From an uncultured Collinsella sp. (GTDB lineage Bacteria > Actinomycetota > Coriobacteriia > Coriobacteriales > Coriobacteriaceae), in assembly GCA_905197665.1 (NCBI GenBank), contig CAJJZP010000018.1:1-49918 (forward strand): a DNA stretch of 49,918 nucleotides. Reading direction: 5' to 3'. A program made the position numbers and the translations under genes. Each line of letters starts with the position of its first letter. The stretch's first letter is position 1. The notes beneath the pieces were generated by a model. The model saw nothing but the letters and a program-made list of their open reading frames with translations. It did not search any database and was not told the DNA's origin. This document shows positions 8,078 to 17,064 of this stretch, piece after piece.

Positions 8078-9723
8078 CGCTGATCACCCTCGCGCGACCA
8101 GGGAAGGCGGATACGCGGGCGTTCGGTACGCGTTGCACGGTCGGCGACCATATCGCTCCAAGGGCCGACGGCGCACCCCAGTTCCACGAGCATCTCGCGC
8201 GTGGCCTCGCGCATGCTAGTCGCAAAAGCGCTGGTCTGCCCCACCGCCTCGTCAGCGCGCCCAAACGCCATGAGCGCGGCGAGATCCTGCCCGCCATCGG
8301 CGATACGAATCTTGGAGCTCAACGCACAGGCAATCTCAAAGCGCATGGCGACGTCCTCGTCTGCCCCGCGCGCACCGAACCGGTTGAACACGGCGCTCAT
8401 GCGCGTGCGCGGCACACCTACTCGACTTGCCAGTTCGATGACGCGCGACGCCGATGTCGCGGACGACACCGCCGCATCGCCAACGACCAGGCAACGGTCG
8501 CTCGCCGCCACCGCAGCCGCCACGGCGTCGCCCCAAAAGACCGAGGTATCGATAAAGACCACGTCGGATTCGCGACGCAGAACATCAAGCAGTAGCTCCA
8601 CCGGACGCGCCATGAGCTCGGCTTGCTCGGGCGCCGCGACGGGACCCCAGAGCGTAACGCCCGGCGCCACGCGCATCGATGTGGCTACGATATCCGGCTC
8701 GGTGAGCGTGCCCGCCGCCGACGGCTCGATAAGTGCCGCCATATCGCGCGGAGCATCGACGCCTAACAAGTCGTAAAGGTTTCCAAACATCAGGTCCAGG
8801 TCGAGCACGGCGGCACGCAAGCCCAACAGCGACGATGTGTGTGCCATGGCGGCAACGATCGTCGACTTGCCGCAACCGCCCGAACCCGAAATAGCGCAGA
8901 TGACCGGAGCTCGATGCGGCGGAGCGGCAGCGTCTGCCGGCGGCATCGGAGGCGGCGGGGCGGGCGTCGGTGGCAGCGCACCCGTCTCCCCCGCCGCAAC
9001 CACACGCTGCGTCCAAGCCGGCATGGCAGCTTGTTCGGTCTGCGAGGCAGGCTCGTTCTGTACAATCTGCTCATGCTGCATCAGCGACAACTCGCCGCAC
9101 CCGGCAAAGCCCTCAACTTCATCGAGTTCATCCGCCAGATTCACGCCGTGCACGTATCCCATATCTACAGCCGGGGAATCGCCAGCATGCTGCGCCGGCC
9201 CTCCAGCGTCATCGTATACAAGGGGGTTCCGGGGGCGCCGACCATGCTCGGCTTCCGCTTTTCCATAATCATCAACACGCGGGCCTCTTGTAGCGCGAGG
9301 CGCCCCGGGTTCCCTATCAACAAAAGCATCGGGCTCAATCGTCATGCTCCGATCGGAATCAACCGCTCCCTCGCCCGCGCGCCCGTTGCCGCATATACTG
9401 TGTGCAGCGATGACCTCGGTCGCCCCCGCGCGAAACAGCCCCTCGATATCCGACGGATCGAGCGCTTCTATCAACACGACCACGCGACTCACGCGGCCTT
9501 CGGCCGTCAGGCGCGCAACAGTCTTGCGTACATCTTCGGTATCAAACAGAGACGCCGCGATGATGGCAGCCCCGCGGCGCGACGGAAACGCCCGCGCCAT
9601 GGAAACCAGCCCGTCCAGGTCACCCACGCGAAGCACCTGTGCACCCACATCACGGCCCTCGACTTCCCGCTGCAACAGCCCGTAATCGCCGCACGCGCAG
9701 CACGCAAGCCAGATCGCCTTCAT
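8074..9723 (-). CDS. tadZ: TadZ/CpaE-like localisation ATPase
   Basis: About 549 residues in three parts: an N-terminal receiver-like domain (1-110, without an obvious phospho-acceptor pattern), a long acidic/proline-rich linker (115-272), and a MinD/ParA-type ATPase with deviant P-loop SGSGGCGKST (about 279-288) and DLDLMFGNL. TadZ/CpaE proteins place the Tad machine in the cell. The start is ATG 9723, sharing its A with the cpaB stop (TGATG); a GTG at 9726 is an alternative. The linker is long for the family. The N-terminal CCACGDYG cysteine cluster is unusual. Confidence 0.82.
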   Translation of the reverse strand: MKAIWLACCACGDYGLLQREVEGRDVGAQVLRVGDLDGLVSMARAFPSRRGAAIIAASLFDTEDVRKTVARLTAEGRVSRVVVLIEALDPSDIEGLFRAGATEVIAAHSICGNGRAGEGAVDSDRSMTIEPDAFVDREPGAPRATRGPRVDDYGKAEAEHGRRPRNPLVYDDAGGPAQHAGDSPAVDMGYVHGVNLADELDEVEGFAGCGELSLMQHEQIVQNEPASQTEQAAMPAWTQRVVAAGETGALPPTPAPPPPMPPADAAAPPHRAPVICAISGSGGCGKSTIVAAMAHTSSLLGLRAAVLDLDLMFGNLYDLLGVDAPRDMAALIEPSAAGTLTEPDIVATSMRVAPGVTLWGPVAAPEQAELMARPVELLLDVLRRESDVVFIDTSVFWGDAVAAAVAASDRCLVVGDAAVSSATSASRVIELASRVGVPRTRMSAVFNRFGARGADEDVAMRFEIACALSSKIRIADGGQDLAALMAFGRADEAVGQTSAFATSMREATREMLVELGCAVGPWSDMVADRATRTERPRIRLPWSREGDQR

Positions 9724-10382
9724 CACTCGTCGCCTCCGCTCTTTTTGCCGCGCGCCGTGGCGGGAATCGTCAAGCTGACCGTTCCCTTGCCCGAGGCTCC
9801 CAGCAGTTCCTTGACGTCTTCGGGGTCAGCCGCCAGCGTCACCCATTCGATCTTGCCCTCGCGCGTGGCACCGGAATCCTCACTGGTATCGATCACGTGC
9901 GCGCCGCACAGCCGATCGGTCACGCCGTCCTTTTGCACGTACACGTCCACGTAGCTGCCCACGCCCGTGGCACCGCCGACCGAGTGCTCGGCATCGACCG
10001 CCACCGAAACGGCGACCTTGCCCTTAGGCACCTCGAGCTTGCGGCTCTCGGCCTTGGTGTAGACATTGCAGATCACGGCGTTTTTGGGAATACGCGAAGT
10101 CGTCACGTCGCCGCGCACCTGGCGCAGCTCGGTCGCTGCGTCACGCGGCAGCAGGCTCGTCAGCCATTCCTGGGTTATGACATTGGTCTCATCGAGGGTC
10201 TCGCCCACATCGATATCGCGCGCCGCGACGCAAACCTCGACGCGATCGCCACCGTACTTGGCCAAGGTCTCAGCCTGGACCTGTTCGGCTTGCGAGCGGA
10301 TCGACGAGCCGTAAACCATGCAGAGCAGAGCAGCGAGCACGCCCGCGACCAGACTGATGGCGATGCGCTTGCTCTTGTTCAC
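9723..10382 (-). CDS. cpaB: CpaB/RcpC-like pilus assembly protein
   Basis: About 219 residues. It has one N-terminal membrane segment, a SAF domain (VEVCVAARDIDVGETLDETNV) and an RcpC-type C-terminal domain with PKGKVAVSVAVDAEHSVGG and VGSYVDVYVQ. CpaB works on the outer face of the membrane in pilus assembly. A GTG at 10382 is preceded by GAGAGGAG at good spacing and is my preferred start; an ATG at 10397 would place that site inside the gene. It is the first gene of the Tad operon. Confidence 0.85.
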   Translation of the reverse strand: MNKSKRIAISLVAGVLAALLCMVYGSSIRSQAEQVQAETLAKYGGDRVEVCVAARDIDVGETLDETNVITQEWLTSLLPRDAATELRQVRGDVTTSRIPKNAVICNVYTKAESRKLEVPKGKVAVSVAVDAEHSVGGATGVGSYVDVYVQKDGVTDRLCGAHVIDTSEDSGATREGKIEWVTLAADPEDVKELLGASGKGTVSLTIPATARGKKSGGDE

Positions 10383-10492
10383 GGCCGCTCCTCTCATGGC
10401 AGTGCCGGGCGAATGCCCGTACCACCATTGTCTGAGCGGTCAGAGTGCAAAGCGGCGCAATCGCAATCTTGGTTTTCGATGTCAAACCAATC

Positions 10493-10535
10493 GCTGACCA
10501 AAAGCTGACCAGCCCGTCAAGCTCGTGGCAAGGTT
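10493..10535. repeat. Two-part repeat module upstream of the Tad operon
   Basis: The sequence GCTGACCA-AAA-GCTGACCA (10493-10511) is a direct repeat. A reverse copy of its core (TTGGTCAGC) lies at 10536-10544. It is followed at 10514-10535 by CCGTCAAGCT..TGGCAAGGTT. Both parts recur at 43,989-44,037 in the opposite order. The region lies upstream of the Tad operon start, so a regulatory role is possible. No clear -35/-10 pair is visible here. Confidence 0.5.
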
Positions 10536-10582
10536 TTGGTCAGCACGTCAGCAAACTGTATGTTTCGAAGCTTTTCCGCAGC

Positions 10583-10618
10583 AAAAAAAGCCGTCTCCCG
10601 AACAGTTGGGAGACGGCT
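10583..10618 (-). terminator. Rho-independent terminator of rsgA
   Basis: On the minus strand an 11-bp perfect stem AGCCGTCTCCC / GGGAGACGGCT with an 8-base loop is followed directly by seven T residues. It lies 18 bases past the rsgA stop. The rsgA transcript therefore ends before the Tad operon, which must have its own promoter in 10,383-10,582. Confidence 0.88.
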
Positions 10619-10635
10619 GTCATAGGAAAAATCAA

Positions 10636-11820
10636 TTACAGATGGACATCGGGATCGAGCATTTGAGCGCTCACGCGCATGGATGACGCCAGGTTTTGGA
10701 ACGTTTCCAGACGCAGGCTATCGATCTGCCCGGCGTCCTCGGCCTCGCGAACGGCGCAGCCCGGCTCATGGGTATGCGTGCAATCGCCAAACCGGCACGC
10801 GCGCGATGCCTCGACAATCTCGGGGAAAGCGCGCGCCAGACCCCGCTCGTGACCCACGAGCGGCAGGCTGCGCAGGCCCGGGGCATCGGCGATCACGCCG
10901 GCGTCGCCCGGCAGTGCCACCATCACGCGCGCGACGGTAGTGTGACGGCCCTGATCGTCGCGTTCGCGCACACCGCCGGTCGCCAACGTATCGTGGCCCA
11001 GCAGCGCATTGAGCAGCGTCGACTTGCCGGCACCCGACTCGCCCAGAATCATGGCGCAGCTCCCGGCGGGCACGCAGGCACGGACCTCGTCCAGGCCGCG
11101 GCCCTCGGCAGAGGACGTCACGATCACACGCACGTCCGGACCCACCAGGCGGCGCGCGCGGTCCAGATCGCGCTCGAGCTCCTCGGCATCGCAGCGATCA
11201 GCTTTGGTGAGTACCACCACCGGCTCGGCATCGCAGTCGAGCGCCAACACCAGCGAGCGCGCCACGCGGTCGAGCAGCACCTCACCGGCACCGAGCGCCT
11301 GCACGATTAGCACGCTATCCACGTTGGAGCAGAGCACCTGGCGCTCTCCGCGGGCACGGCCGCGCCAACGCTCAAAGCTCGTACGGCGCGGCAGCACGCA
11401 TTCAATCACGCCCATATCGTGCCCGGGAGCGCGGCGCACCGCCACACGATCGCCCACGGCAGGCAGCAGGACCTCGTCCCCACCGCGCGACTTGGCAAAT
11501 CCCACGGCATGCTCGGCGCGGAAGGTATCGTCGGCAGTCGCCACCAGCGGAAACCCACGATCCAAGCGCACCACGGCGCCAAGTTGCATCTGCTCGGGCT
11601 CCTCGGCATGTGCGCAGAAATCATCAAAGGCAGCCTGCTGAGCTTCATCGACCGGCAGGTCATCAAACGCCGGAACATCCTGCAGCGCGTCAAGCCCCGG
11701 TACACTCGCCAGCAACTCCTCAGCAGATGCAGGGGGTTCGGTCGCGAGCTTCCGACGACGATCGCGCTTAGCCCGCGCCCCCGTCGTCTTTTTCTTCGCT
11801 TTAGCCTTAGCCTTGCCCAC
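10636..11820 (-). CDS. rsgA: Ribosome small-subunit GTPase RsgA
   Basis: About 394 residues. The circularly permuted GTPase order is visible: TKAD (G4) precedes the P-loop GESGAGKSTLLN (G1), then DAPGLRSL (G3). The C-terminal zinc site reads C-x4-C-x-H-x5-C (CRFGDCTHTHEPGC). An OB-fold region precedes the G domain. RsgA matures the 30S subunit. The start is GTG 11820 after GGGAGG; the basic N-terminal tail KAKAKAKKK is an extension on the usual family length of about 300-350. It is a monocistronic unit with a strong terminator. Confidence 0.92.
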   Translation of the reverse strand: MGKAKAKAKKKTTGARAKRDRRRKLATEPPASAEELLASVPGLDALQDVPAFDDLPVDEAQQAAFDDFCAHAEEPEQMQLGAVVRLDRGFPLVATADDTFRAEHAVGFAKSRGGDEVLLPAVGDRVAVRRAPGHDMGVIECVLPRRTSFERWRGRARGERQVLCSNVDSVLIVQALGAGEVLLDRVARSLVLALDCDAEPVVVLTKADRCDAEELERDLDRARRLVGPDVRVIVTSSAEGRGLDEVRACVPAGSCAMILGESGAGKSTLLNALLGHDTLATGGVRERDDQGRHTTVARVMVALPGDAGVIADAPGLRSLPLVGHERGLARAFPEIVEASRACRFGDCTHTHEPGCAVREAEDAGQIDSLRLETFQNLASSMRVSAQMLDPDVHL

Positions 11821-11868
11821 AGATGCCTCCCAGCACAAAACCACACAACTGAGCAGGTATTTTAAATC

Positions 11869-11902
11869 AAAAAGAGCTGGCCGGGCAAAGCCCGACCAGC
11901 TC
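11869..11902 (-). terminator. Terminator downstream of the P-type ATPase
   Basis: On the minus strand GAGCTGGTCGGGC / GCCCGGCCAGCTC forms a 13-bp stem with a short loop, followed by five T. It lies between the ATPase gene and rsgA and also between a long imperfect hairpin (11945-12035) and rsgA. Confidence 0.8.
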
Positions 11903-11944
11903 ACAAACTTTCCCTCAGCCAATGGTCCCGAGAGGTTATCCGAA

Positions 11945-12035
11945 GGCCCGCCCGCCGGGAGGGGTTTCTTCCGAGCGATCCCGCAGCGCGAAGCGCGAGG
12001 ACCAGCGAGGAAGAAACCCCGCAGGCGGTCGGGCC
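11945..12035. repeat. Long imperfect inverted repeat after the ATPase gene
   Basis: The left arm (11945-11972) and right arm (12009-12035) pair over about 27 bases with few mismatches: GGCCCG, CCGCC and GGGGTTTCTTCC match their complements. The loop itself contains the small palindrome GCGCGAAGCGC. It lies 23 bases past the ATPase stop, before the real terminator. It could protect the mRNA 3' end or be a dispersed element; I cannot tell from one copy. Confidence 0.55.
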
Positions 12036-12058
12036 GGTGGGAAGGATGGCCTTTCGAC

Positions 12059-14740
12059 CTACTCCTTCTCGACCGCGCGCATGATCGCCTTGTAGATCTC
12101 CATCAGCGGGATGATCAGGAAGGCCAGGCCCAGGGCAGCGACAACGCCCTTGAGCTCAAGCGTCACGGGGCCAAAGAACATCTCGGCAAGCGTCGGCTGC
12201 ACGGTCACGATCACCGTCAGCACCAGTGCCAGCGCGGCGGAAGCCCACAGCCACTTGTTCTGCTTCTTCATGGTGAACAGCGACGCACGACGGCTGCGCA
12301 TATTGAAGCAGTGGAAAATCTCGACCATGTTGAGCGTGATGAACGCCATCATCACGCCTTCCTCGTCGGCATTGCCGGCGATCATATCGGCGATGTGGAT
12401 GTAGCCCATGTCAAAGTACACGCCCACAAAGAAGCTCGCCAGCACCAGCGCGGTGATGATTAGGCCCTGGACCACGCAGTCCAGACCCATATGTCCGGCA
12501 AAGACACCGTCCTTGGCGTTGCGCGGCTTGCGCTTCATGATGTCGCCCTCGGCATCCTCCATGCCCAGCGCGAGCGCGGGGAAGCAGTCGGTGACCAGGT
12601 TCACCCACAGCAGCTGCACCGGCTGGAAGATGGTAAAGCCGATGAGCGTGGCGATAAACACCGAGAACACCTCGGCAAGGTTGGCCGAAAGCAGGAACTG
12701 GATGACCTTGCGGATGTTGTCGTAGATGCGACGACCCTCTTCGCAGGCGCCGATGATGGTAGCGAAGTTGTCATCGGCAAGTACCATGTCGGCGACGTTC
12801 TTGGTGACGTCGGTACCGGTGATGCCCATACCAACGCCAATGTCGGCGCGCTTGATGGACGGGGCGTCGTTGACGCCGTCGCCCGTCATGGCCACGATCT
12901 GGTCGCGCGACTTCCAGGCCTCGACGATGCGTGTCTTGTGCTCGGGCTGGACGCGGGCGTACACGCCGTAGTCCTCGATGTGCGCGTCGAGTTCCTCGTC
13001 GCTCATGCGATCGAGGTCGGCACCGGTGATGGCCTGGCTGCGATCGGCGACGATGCCCAGCTGCTTGGCGATGGCCACGGCGGTGTCGATGTGGTCGCCC
13101 GTGATCATGACGGTGCGGATACCGGCGTCGTGCGCCTCGTGGATAGCGTCGGCCACCTCGGGACGGACCGGGTCGATCATGCCGGACAGGCCACAGAAGA
13201 CCAGGTCATGCTCGAGCGCAGCGGGGCTGCAGTCGTCGGGAACCTCGGTGTAGGTGCGGCTTGCCAGCGCCAGTACGCGCAGGGCCTCGTCGGCCATGGC
13301 CTTGTTGGCCGCCACGAGCTCGGCGCGGCGCTCCTCGGTCAGGGGGACGACCTTATCGCCCTCGTAGATATGGGTGCACAGGCCGATCACCACGTCGGGC
13401 GCACCCTTGGTGTACTGCTCGTACTCGCCATCCAGGGTCTCGACGACCACGGACATCATCTTGCGGCCCGAGTCAAACGGGGCCTCGCCCACGCGCGGAT
13501 GCTCGGCAGTCAGGCCAGTGAGGCCCGCCTTGCCGGCGTCGTTGACGAGCGCGCACTCAGTCGGCTCGCCCACGGCCTCGCCCAGCTCCTCGTCCCACTG
13601 AGCATCGGAGCACAGCGCCATGCCGGCCAGGAACTTCTCCTTGGGCGCAGCGAGCTCGTGCTTGACGACGGTCATCTTGTTCTGGGTAAGGGTACCGGTC
13701 TTGTCGGAGCAGATGGTCTGCGTGCAGCCAAGGGTCTCGACGGCAGAGAGCTTGCGGATAATCGCCTGGCGCTTGGCCATCTTGGTCACGCCGAGCGAAA
13801 GGACGATGGTCACGACGGCGACCAGGCCCTCGGGAATGGCGGCGACGGCAAGCGAGACGGCGACCATAAAGGTGTCGAGCAGGGCAGTCGGGTCGGTGAG
13901 GACATTGCCCACGCCGTGGCGGAGGATGTCAACGCCAAAGATCACGACGCAGATGACGATCACCATAATGGTAAGGATGCGGCTGAGCTCGGCGAGCTTC
14001 ACCTGCAACGGCGTGAGCTCCTCCTTGGCCTCGGCCAGGGCGCCGGCGATCTTACCCATCTCGGTGTTCATGCCGGTGCCGACCACGACGGCGCGGCCAC
14101 GGCCGTATACCACGGTGGAACCCATGTAGCACATGTTCTTGCGGTCGCCGAGCGGCACGTCATCGGTGCCCGCGGCAAGCTCGATCACGTTGGCGTGCTT
14201 CTCTACGGGCACGGACTCGCCGGTGAGCGCGGCCTCTTCGATCTTCATCGTGGCGCTCTCGAGCACGCGGCAGTCGGCCGGGACGGAGTCGCCCGCCTCG
14301 AGCATGATCACGTCGCCGGGCACGAGCTCGGCGCTCGGCAGGTGCACGAGCTTGCCGTCGCGCAGCACCTTGGACTGCGCCGCACTCATCTCCTGCAGGG
14401 CCTCGAGGGCCTCCTCGCTCTTGGCTTCCTGGACCACGCCCAGCACCGAGTTGACGATAACGACGAACATGATGATGGCAACATCGGCAAAGTCGGGCTC
14501 GCCCTTGACCATGCCCGTGAGCGCACTGATGACGGCGGCAACGATCAGCATGATGACCATGGGGTCGGCCATCTGCTCAAAGAAACGCTTCCACAGCGGC
14601 GTCTTCTCGGCTTCCTCGAGCTTGTTAGGGCCTGTCTTGGCAAGGCGCGAAGACGCCTCGTCGTTGCTCAGGCCGAGGTTCTCATCGACACCTTGGTCGC
14701 TGAGCACCTCCGCCGCGGCGGACAGGTATTCCTTTTGCAT
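12059..14740 (-). CDS. Calcium-transporting P-type ATPase (SERCA/PMCA type)
   Basis: An 893-residue P2-type ATPase. Visible in order: N-terminal cation ATPase domain, TGES actuator loop (about 173-176), PEGL in TM4 (303-306), phosphorylation site DKTGT (D346), MTGDGVNDAP hinge, and TM6 NLVTD. The residues of the SERCA calcium site II (N and E of TM5 in SANLAE, N and D of TM6 in NLVTD) are present, which favours calcium over other cations. The gene is monocistronic with its own terminator. It would export Ca2+ from the cytoplasm. ATG 14740 follows an AGGAGGGG site. Confidence 0.92.
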   Translation of the reverse strand: MQKEYLSAAAEVLSDQGVDENLGLSNDEASSRLAKTGPNKLEEAEKTPLWKRFFEQMADPMVIMLIVAAVISALTGMVKGEPDFADVAIIMFVVIVNSVLGVVQEAKSEEALEALQEMSAAQSKVLRDGKLVHLPSAELVPGDVIMLEAGDSVPADCRVLESATMKIEEAALTGESVPVEKHANVIELAAGTDDVPLGDRKNMCYMGSTVVYGRGRAVVVGTGMNTEMGKIAGALAEAKEELTPLQVKLAELSRILTIMVIVICVVIFGVDILRHGVGNVLTDPTALLDTFMVAVSLAVAAIPEGLVAVVTIVLSLGVTKMAKRQAIIRKLSAVETLGCTQTICSDKTGTLTQNKMTVVKHELAAPKEKFLAGMALCSDAQWDEELGEAVGEPTECALVNDAGKAGLTGLTAEHPRVGEAPFDSGRKMMSVVVETLDGEYEQYTKGAPDVVIGLCTHIYEGDKVVPLTEERRAELVAANKAMADEALRVLALASRTYTEVPDDCSPAALEHDLVFCGLSGMIDPVRPEVADAIHEAHDAGIRTVMITGDHIDTAVAIAKQLGIVADRSQAITGADLDRMSDEELDAHIEDYGVYARVQPEHKTRIVEAWKSRDQIVAMTGDGVNDAPSIKRADIGVGMGITGTDVTKNVADMVLADDNFATIIGACEEGRRIYDNIRKVIQFLLSANLAEVFSVFIATLIGFTIFQPVQLLWVNLVTDCFPALALGMEDAEGDIMKRKPRNAKDGVFAGHMGLDCVVQGLIITALVLASFFVGVYFDMGYIHIADMIAGNADEEGVMMAFITLNMVEIFHCFNMRSRRASLFTMKKQNKWLWASAALALVLTVIVTVQPTLAEMFFGPVTLELKGVVAALGLAFLIIPLMEIYKAIMRAVEKE

Positions 14741-15182
14741 ATAGAGTCCCCTCCTGGGATTCGGGCCACTCAGCAGATTGATGCCCGATCATAATTCCCA
14801 GGAGAAGGGCAAGGGCTCATCAAGGCTGCCGTGCTGAGCGGCAGTTGATAGTGGAGCTATGGTACCCCAAAGCGACGCGTCTAGCCAAAACAATCGGTTT
14901 GGAAATATGGTCCGCACGCAACGGTGCAGACCGTGTGATGCTCAACATTGGTAAAACGTTTTTTCTTCGGCACATCGCCAAACTGACATATCGCCCAGAT
15001 AGCAGCGGTTGGAGTGGTTGGTAAAGATTTTCCATATACCGTTTTTCCCGCAAAAAATGAACTTCCATTTCGGCATACGGTCGATTTTTTGGGGTATTCG
15101 GTCGGCATTTCGTTATAATCATCTCGGTTTTATTTCTTATGGTTTATCTATCAGCGCAAGACGATGTCAGATGGAGGTCTGA
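14741..15182. promoter_or_regulatory. Divergent promoter region between the Ca-ATPase and pyk
   Basis: A 442-base AT-richer intergenic region. A perfect -10 TATAAT is at 15114-15119 for pyk, with only a weak -35 (TTGGGG, 15089-15094, 19-base spacer), giving a 5' leader of about 60 bases. Near-direct repeats of CGGTCG flank the T-rich tract at 15079-15105 and could be a regulator site. I see no convincing gene in the region; short minus-strand frames over 14820-15122 lack a ribosome-binding site. Confidence 0.55.
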
Positions 15183-16643
15183 ATGTACAAGCGCACTAAG
15201 ATTGTATGCACCATGGGTCCCGCCTGCGATAGCGACGAGACCATCCGCGAGATGATCAAGGCGGGCATGAACGTCGCCCGTTTTAACTTCTCGCACGGCT
15301 CCTACGACGAGCACCACGGTCGCATCGAGCGCGTCCGCCGTATTTCCAAGGAGCTCGGTCTGCCTGTCGGCATCCTGCTCGACACCAAGGGCCCCGAGGT
15401 CCGCACCGGCCTTCTGGTCGACGGCAAGAAGGTTGCCGTCAAGACCGGCGATAAGATCGTCGTCACCGCTCAGCCCACGTCCGAGGATTTCCACGGCACC
15501 GCTGAGCACATCTCCCTCGACTACCTGGCTCTGCCCTCCGAGGTCGAGAAGGGCTCCCTCATCCTGATCGATGACGGCCTGGTTGCCCTCGAGGTCGAGT
15601 CCGTCAGTGGCCAGGACATGACCTGCGTCGTTAAGAACGACGGCCTGATCGGCGAGCGCAAGGGCGTCAACATGCCCAACGTCAACATCTCGCTGCCCGC
15701 CATCACCGAGCGCGATCGTCAGGACATCCTCTTTGGCCTGACCGAGAACATCGACTACATCGCCGCTTCCTTCATCCGTGACGGCGAGTCCGTCCGCGGC
15801 ATCCGCGAGCTTTGCCGCGAGAACGGCGGCGAGCACGTGACGATCTTCCCGAAGATCGAGTGCGCCTTGGGCGTCGAGAACTTCGACGAGATTCTCGAGG
15901 CTTCTGACGGCATCATGGTCGCCCGTGGCGACCTGGGCATCGAGATCAAGCCCGAGCTCGTTCCGCACATCCAGAAGGAGATCATCGCCAAGTGCAACGC
16001 GGCCTACAAGCCCGTCATCACCGCTACGCAGATGCTCGACTCCATGCAGCAGAACCCGCGCCCGACGCGCGCCGAGGTTGCCGACGTTGCTAACGCCATT
16101 TATGACGGCACCGACGCCGTCATGCTGTCCGGCGAGTCCGCTGCCGGTAAGTACCCGGTCGAGGCCGTCAAGATGCAGGCCAGCATTGCTCTCGAGACCG
16201 AGAAGTATCTCCCGGCCCACGCTCCGCTCGAGGTTCCGGCCGATGCTCACGGCACCCGCGTTGTCAACAACGTTGTGGGTATGTCCGCTGTGAACATGGC
16301 CACCACCGTTGGCGCCAAGTGCATCACCGTGCCGACAACCACCGGTCGTACCGCTCGCCTGATCTCGCACTTCCGTCCCAACATGCCGATCTGCGCGTTC
16401 TCCCGCCACGAGTGGGCCGTCCAGCAGATGATCATGTACTGGGGCGTTATCCCGCACCAGGCCGAGATTACCCAGGGCACCGTCAACGGCACGATCGTCA
16501 AGGCGATCGAGACCGCTAAGGAGCTCGGCTACGTCGAGGCCGGCGATCTGACCGTCGCCACCGCCGGCGATCCCCGCATGAGCGTCCAGCTCGAAGACAA
16601 GGTCTCCTCGACCAACGTCGCTTACGTCGCTCAGGTGCGTTAA
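15183..16643 (+). CDS. pyk: Pyruvate kinase
   Basis: A 486-residue enzyme converting phosphoenolpyruvate and ADP to pyruvate and ATP. Start MYKRTKIVCTMGPACDS matches the family N-terminus; NFSHG, DTKGPE, the Mg/K-site segment IFPKIE and the signature MVARGDLGIE are all present, as is the ATQMLDSM loop. Length is that of the ordinary form without the extra C-terminal PEP-utiliser domain. ATG 15183 follows GGAGG. It has its own promoter and terminator. Codon use is strongly biased (GTC, CTC, CGC), fitting high expression. Confidence 0.96.
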   Translation: MYKRTKIVCTMGPACDSDETIREMIKAGMNVARFNFSHGSYDEHHGRIERVRRISKELGLPVGILLDTKGPEVRTGLLVDGKKVAVKTGDKIVVTAQPTSEDFHGTAEHISLDYLALPSEVEKGSLILIDDGLVALEVESVSGQDMTCVVKNDGLIGERKGVNMPNVNISLPAITERDRQDILFGLTENIDYIAASFIRDGESVRGIRELCRENGGEHVTIFPKIECALGVENFDEILEASDGIMVARGDLGIEIKPELVPHIQKEIIAKCNAAYKPVITATQMLDSMQQNPRPTRAEVADVANAIYDGTDAVMLSGESAAGKYPVEAVKMQASIALETEKYLPAHAPLEVPADAHGTRVVNNVVGMSAVNMATTVGAKCITVPTTTGRTARLISHFRPNMPICAFSRHEWAVQQMIMYWGVIPHQAEITQGTVNGTIVKAIETAKELGYVEAGDLTVATAGDPRMSVQLEDKVSSTNVAYVAQVR

Positions 16644-16674
16644 GTCGTACTTGCAAGCATGTTTGCATTGCAAA

Positions 16675-16708
16675 GGGCCCGGAAGGCTTCGCCTTCCGGG
16701 CCCTTTTT
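16675..16708 (+). terminator. Terminator of pyk
   Basis: A perfect 13-bp GC-rich stem GGGCCCGGAAGGC / GCCTTCCGGGCCC with a 3-base loop is followed by TTTTT. It lies 31 bases past the pyk stop. A classic Rho-independent terminator. Confidence 0.93.
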
Positions 16709-16887
16709 CTGTGTCAATGCCGGCACACGGCAAAACACGCACCCATTTCTTTACCAAAAGCGCGAAATCCACCTTTCGAGGCCCAAAAATAAAGTCCCAA
16801 GCGCTAAAAGTGTTCGCCCGATGGCGAAACCACACCTTACCCGACGCTGCTAAATCGTTTTAGCAGGAGCCAGATCGACCTGGTTTT

Positions 16888-17011
16888 CGGAAGTATGCGG
16901 CAAATTCTGAGACCTCCGAGCACACCCCGTTTTTTCGCAACAAAATGCCTGATAAACTGGCCTCAAAAGCCAGGTCTGCTCACAGGGTTCAGATTTTGCC
17001 GCATACTTCCG
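16888..17011. repeat. Inverted repeat pair, possible small MITE or leader hairpin
   Basis: The 23-base arms at 16888-16910 and 16989-17011 are inverted copies with one mismatch (CGGAAGTATGCGG core). They enclose about 78 bases holding a second, weaker inverted pair built from CCAGGTC/GACCTGG. The element lies 54 bases upstream of the start of the protein at 17065. The rest of 16,709-16,887 shows no gene. It could be a small mobile element, or fold in the leader of that mRNA. Confidence 0.55.
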
Positions 17012-17064
17012 AATTGACGCTGGCATCGCACGGTCCAAAAGCACATTTCGACCAGGAGGATATC

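Noticed and set aside
12491..14794. 767-codon plus-strand frame
   Set aside because: It is the antisense of the calcium ATPase; the residues have the repetitive composition expected of a GC-rich shadow, whereas the minus-strand product has every P-type ATPase motif.
14820..15122. 100-codon minus-strand frame in the pyk upstream region
   Set aside because: No ribosome-binding site, no recognisable sequence, and it overlaps the pyk -10.
15144..16835. 563-codon minus-strand frame opposite pyk
   Set aside because: Antisense of pyruvate kinase, an enzyme with full motifs and biased codons; the long antisense frame is a result of that codon bias.
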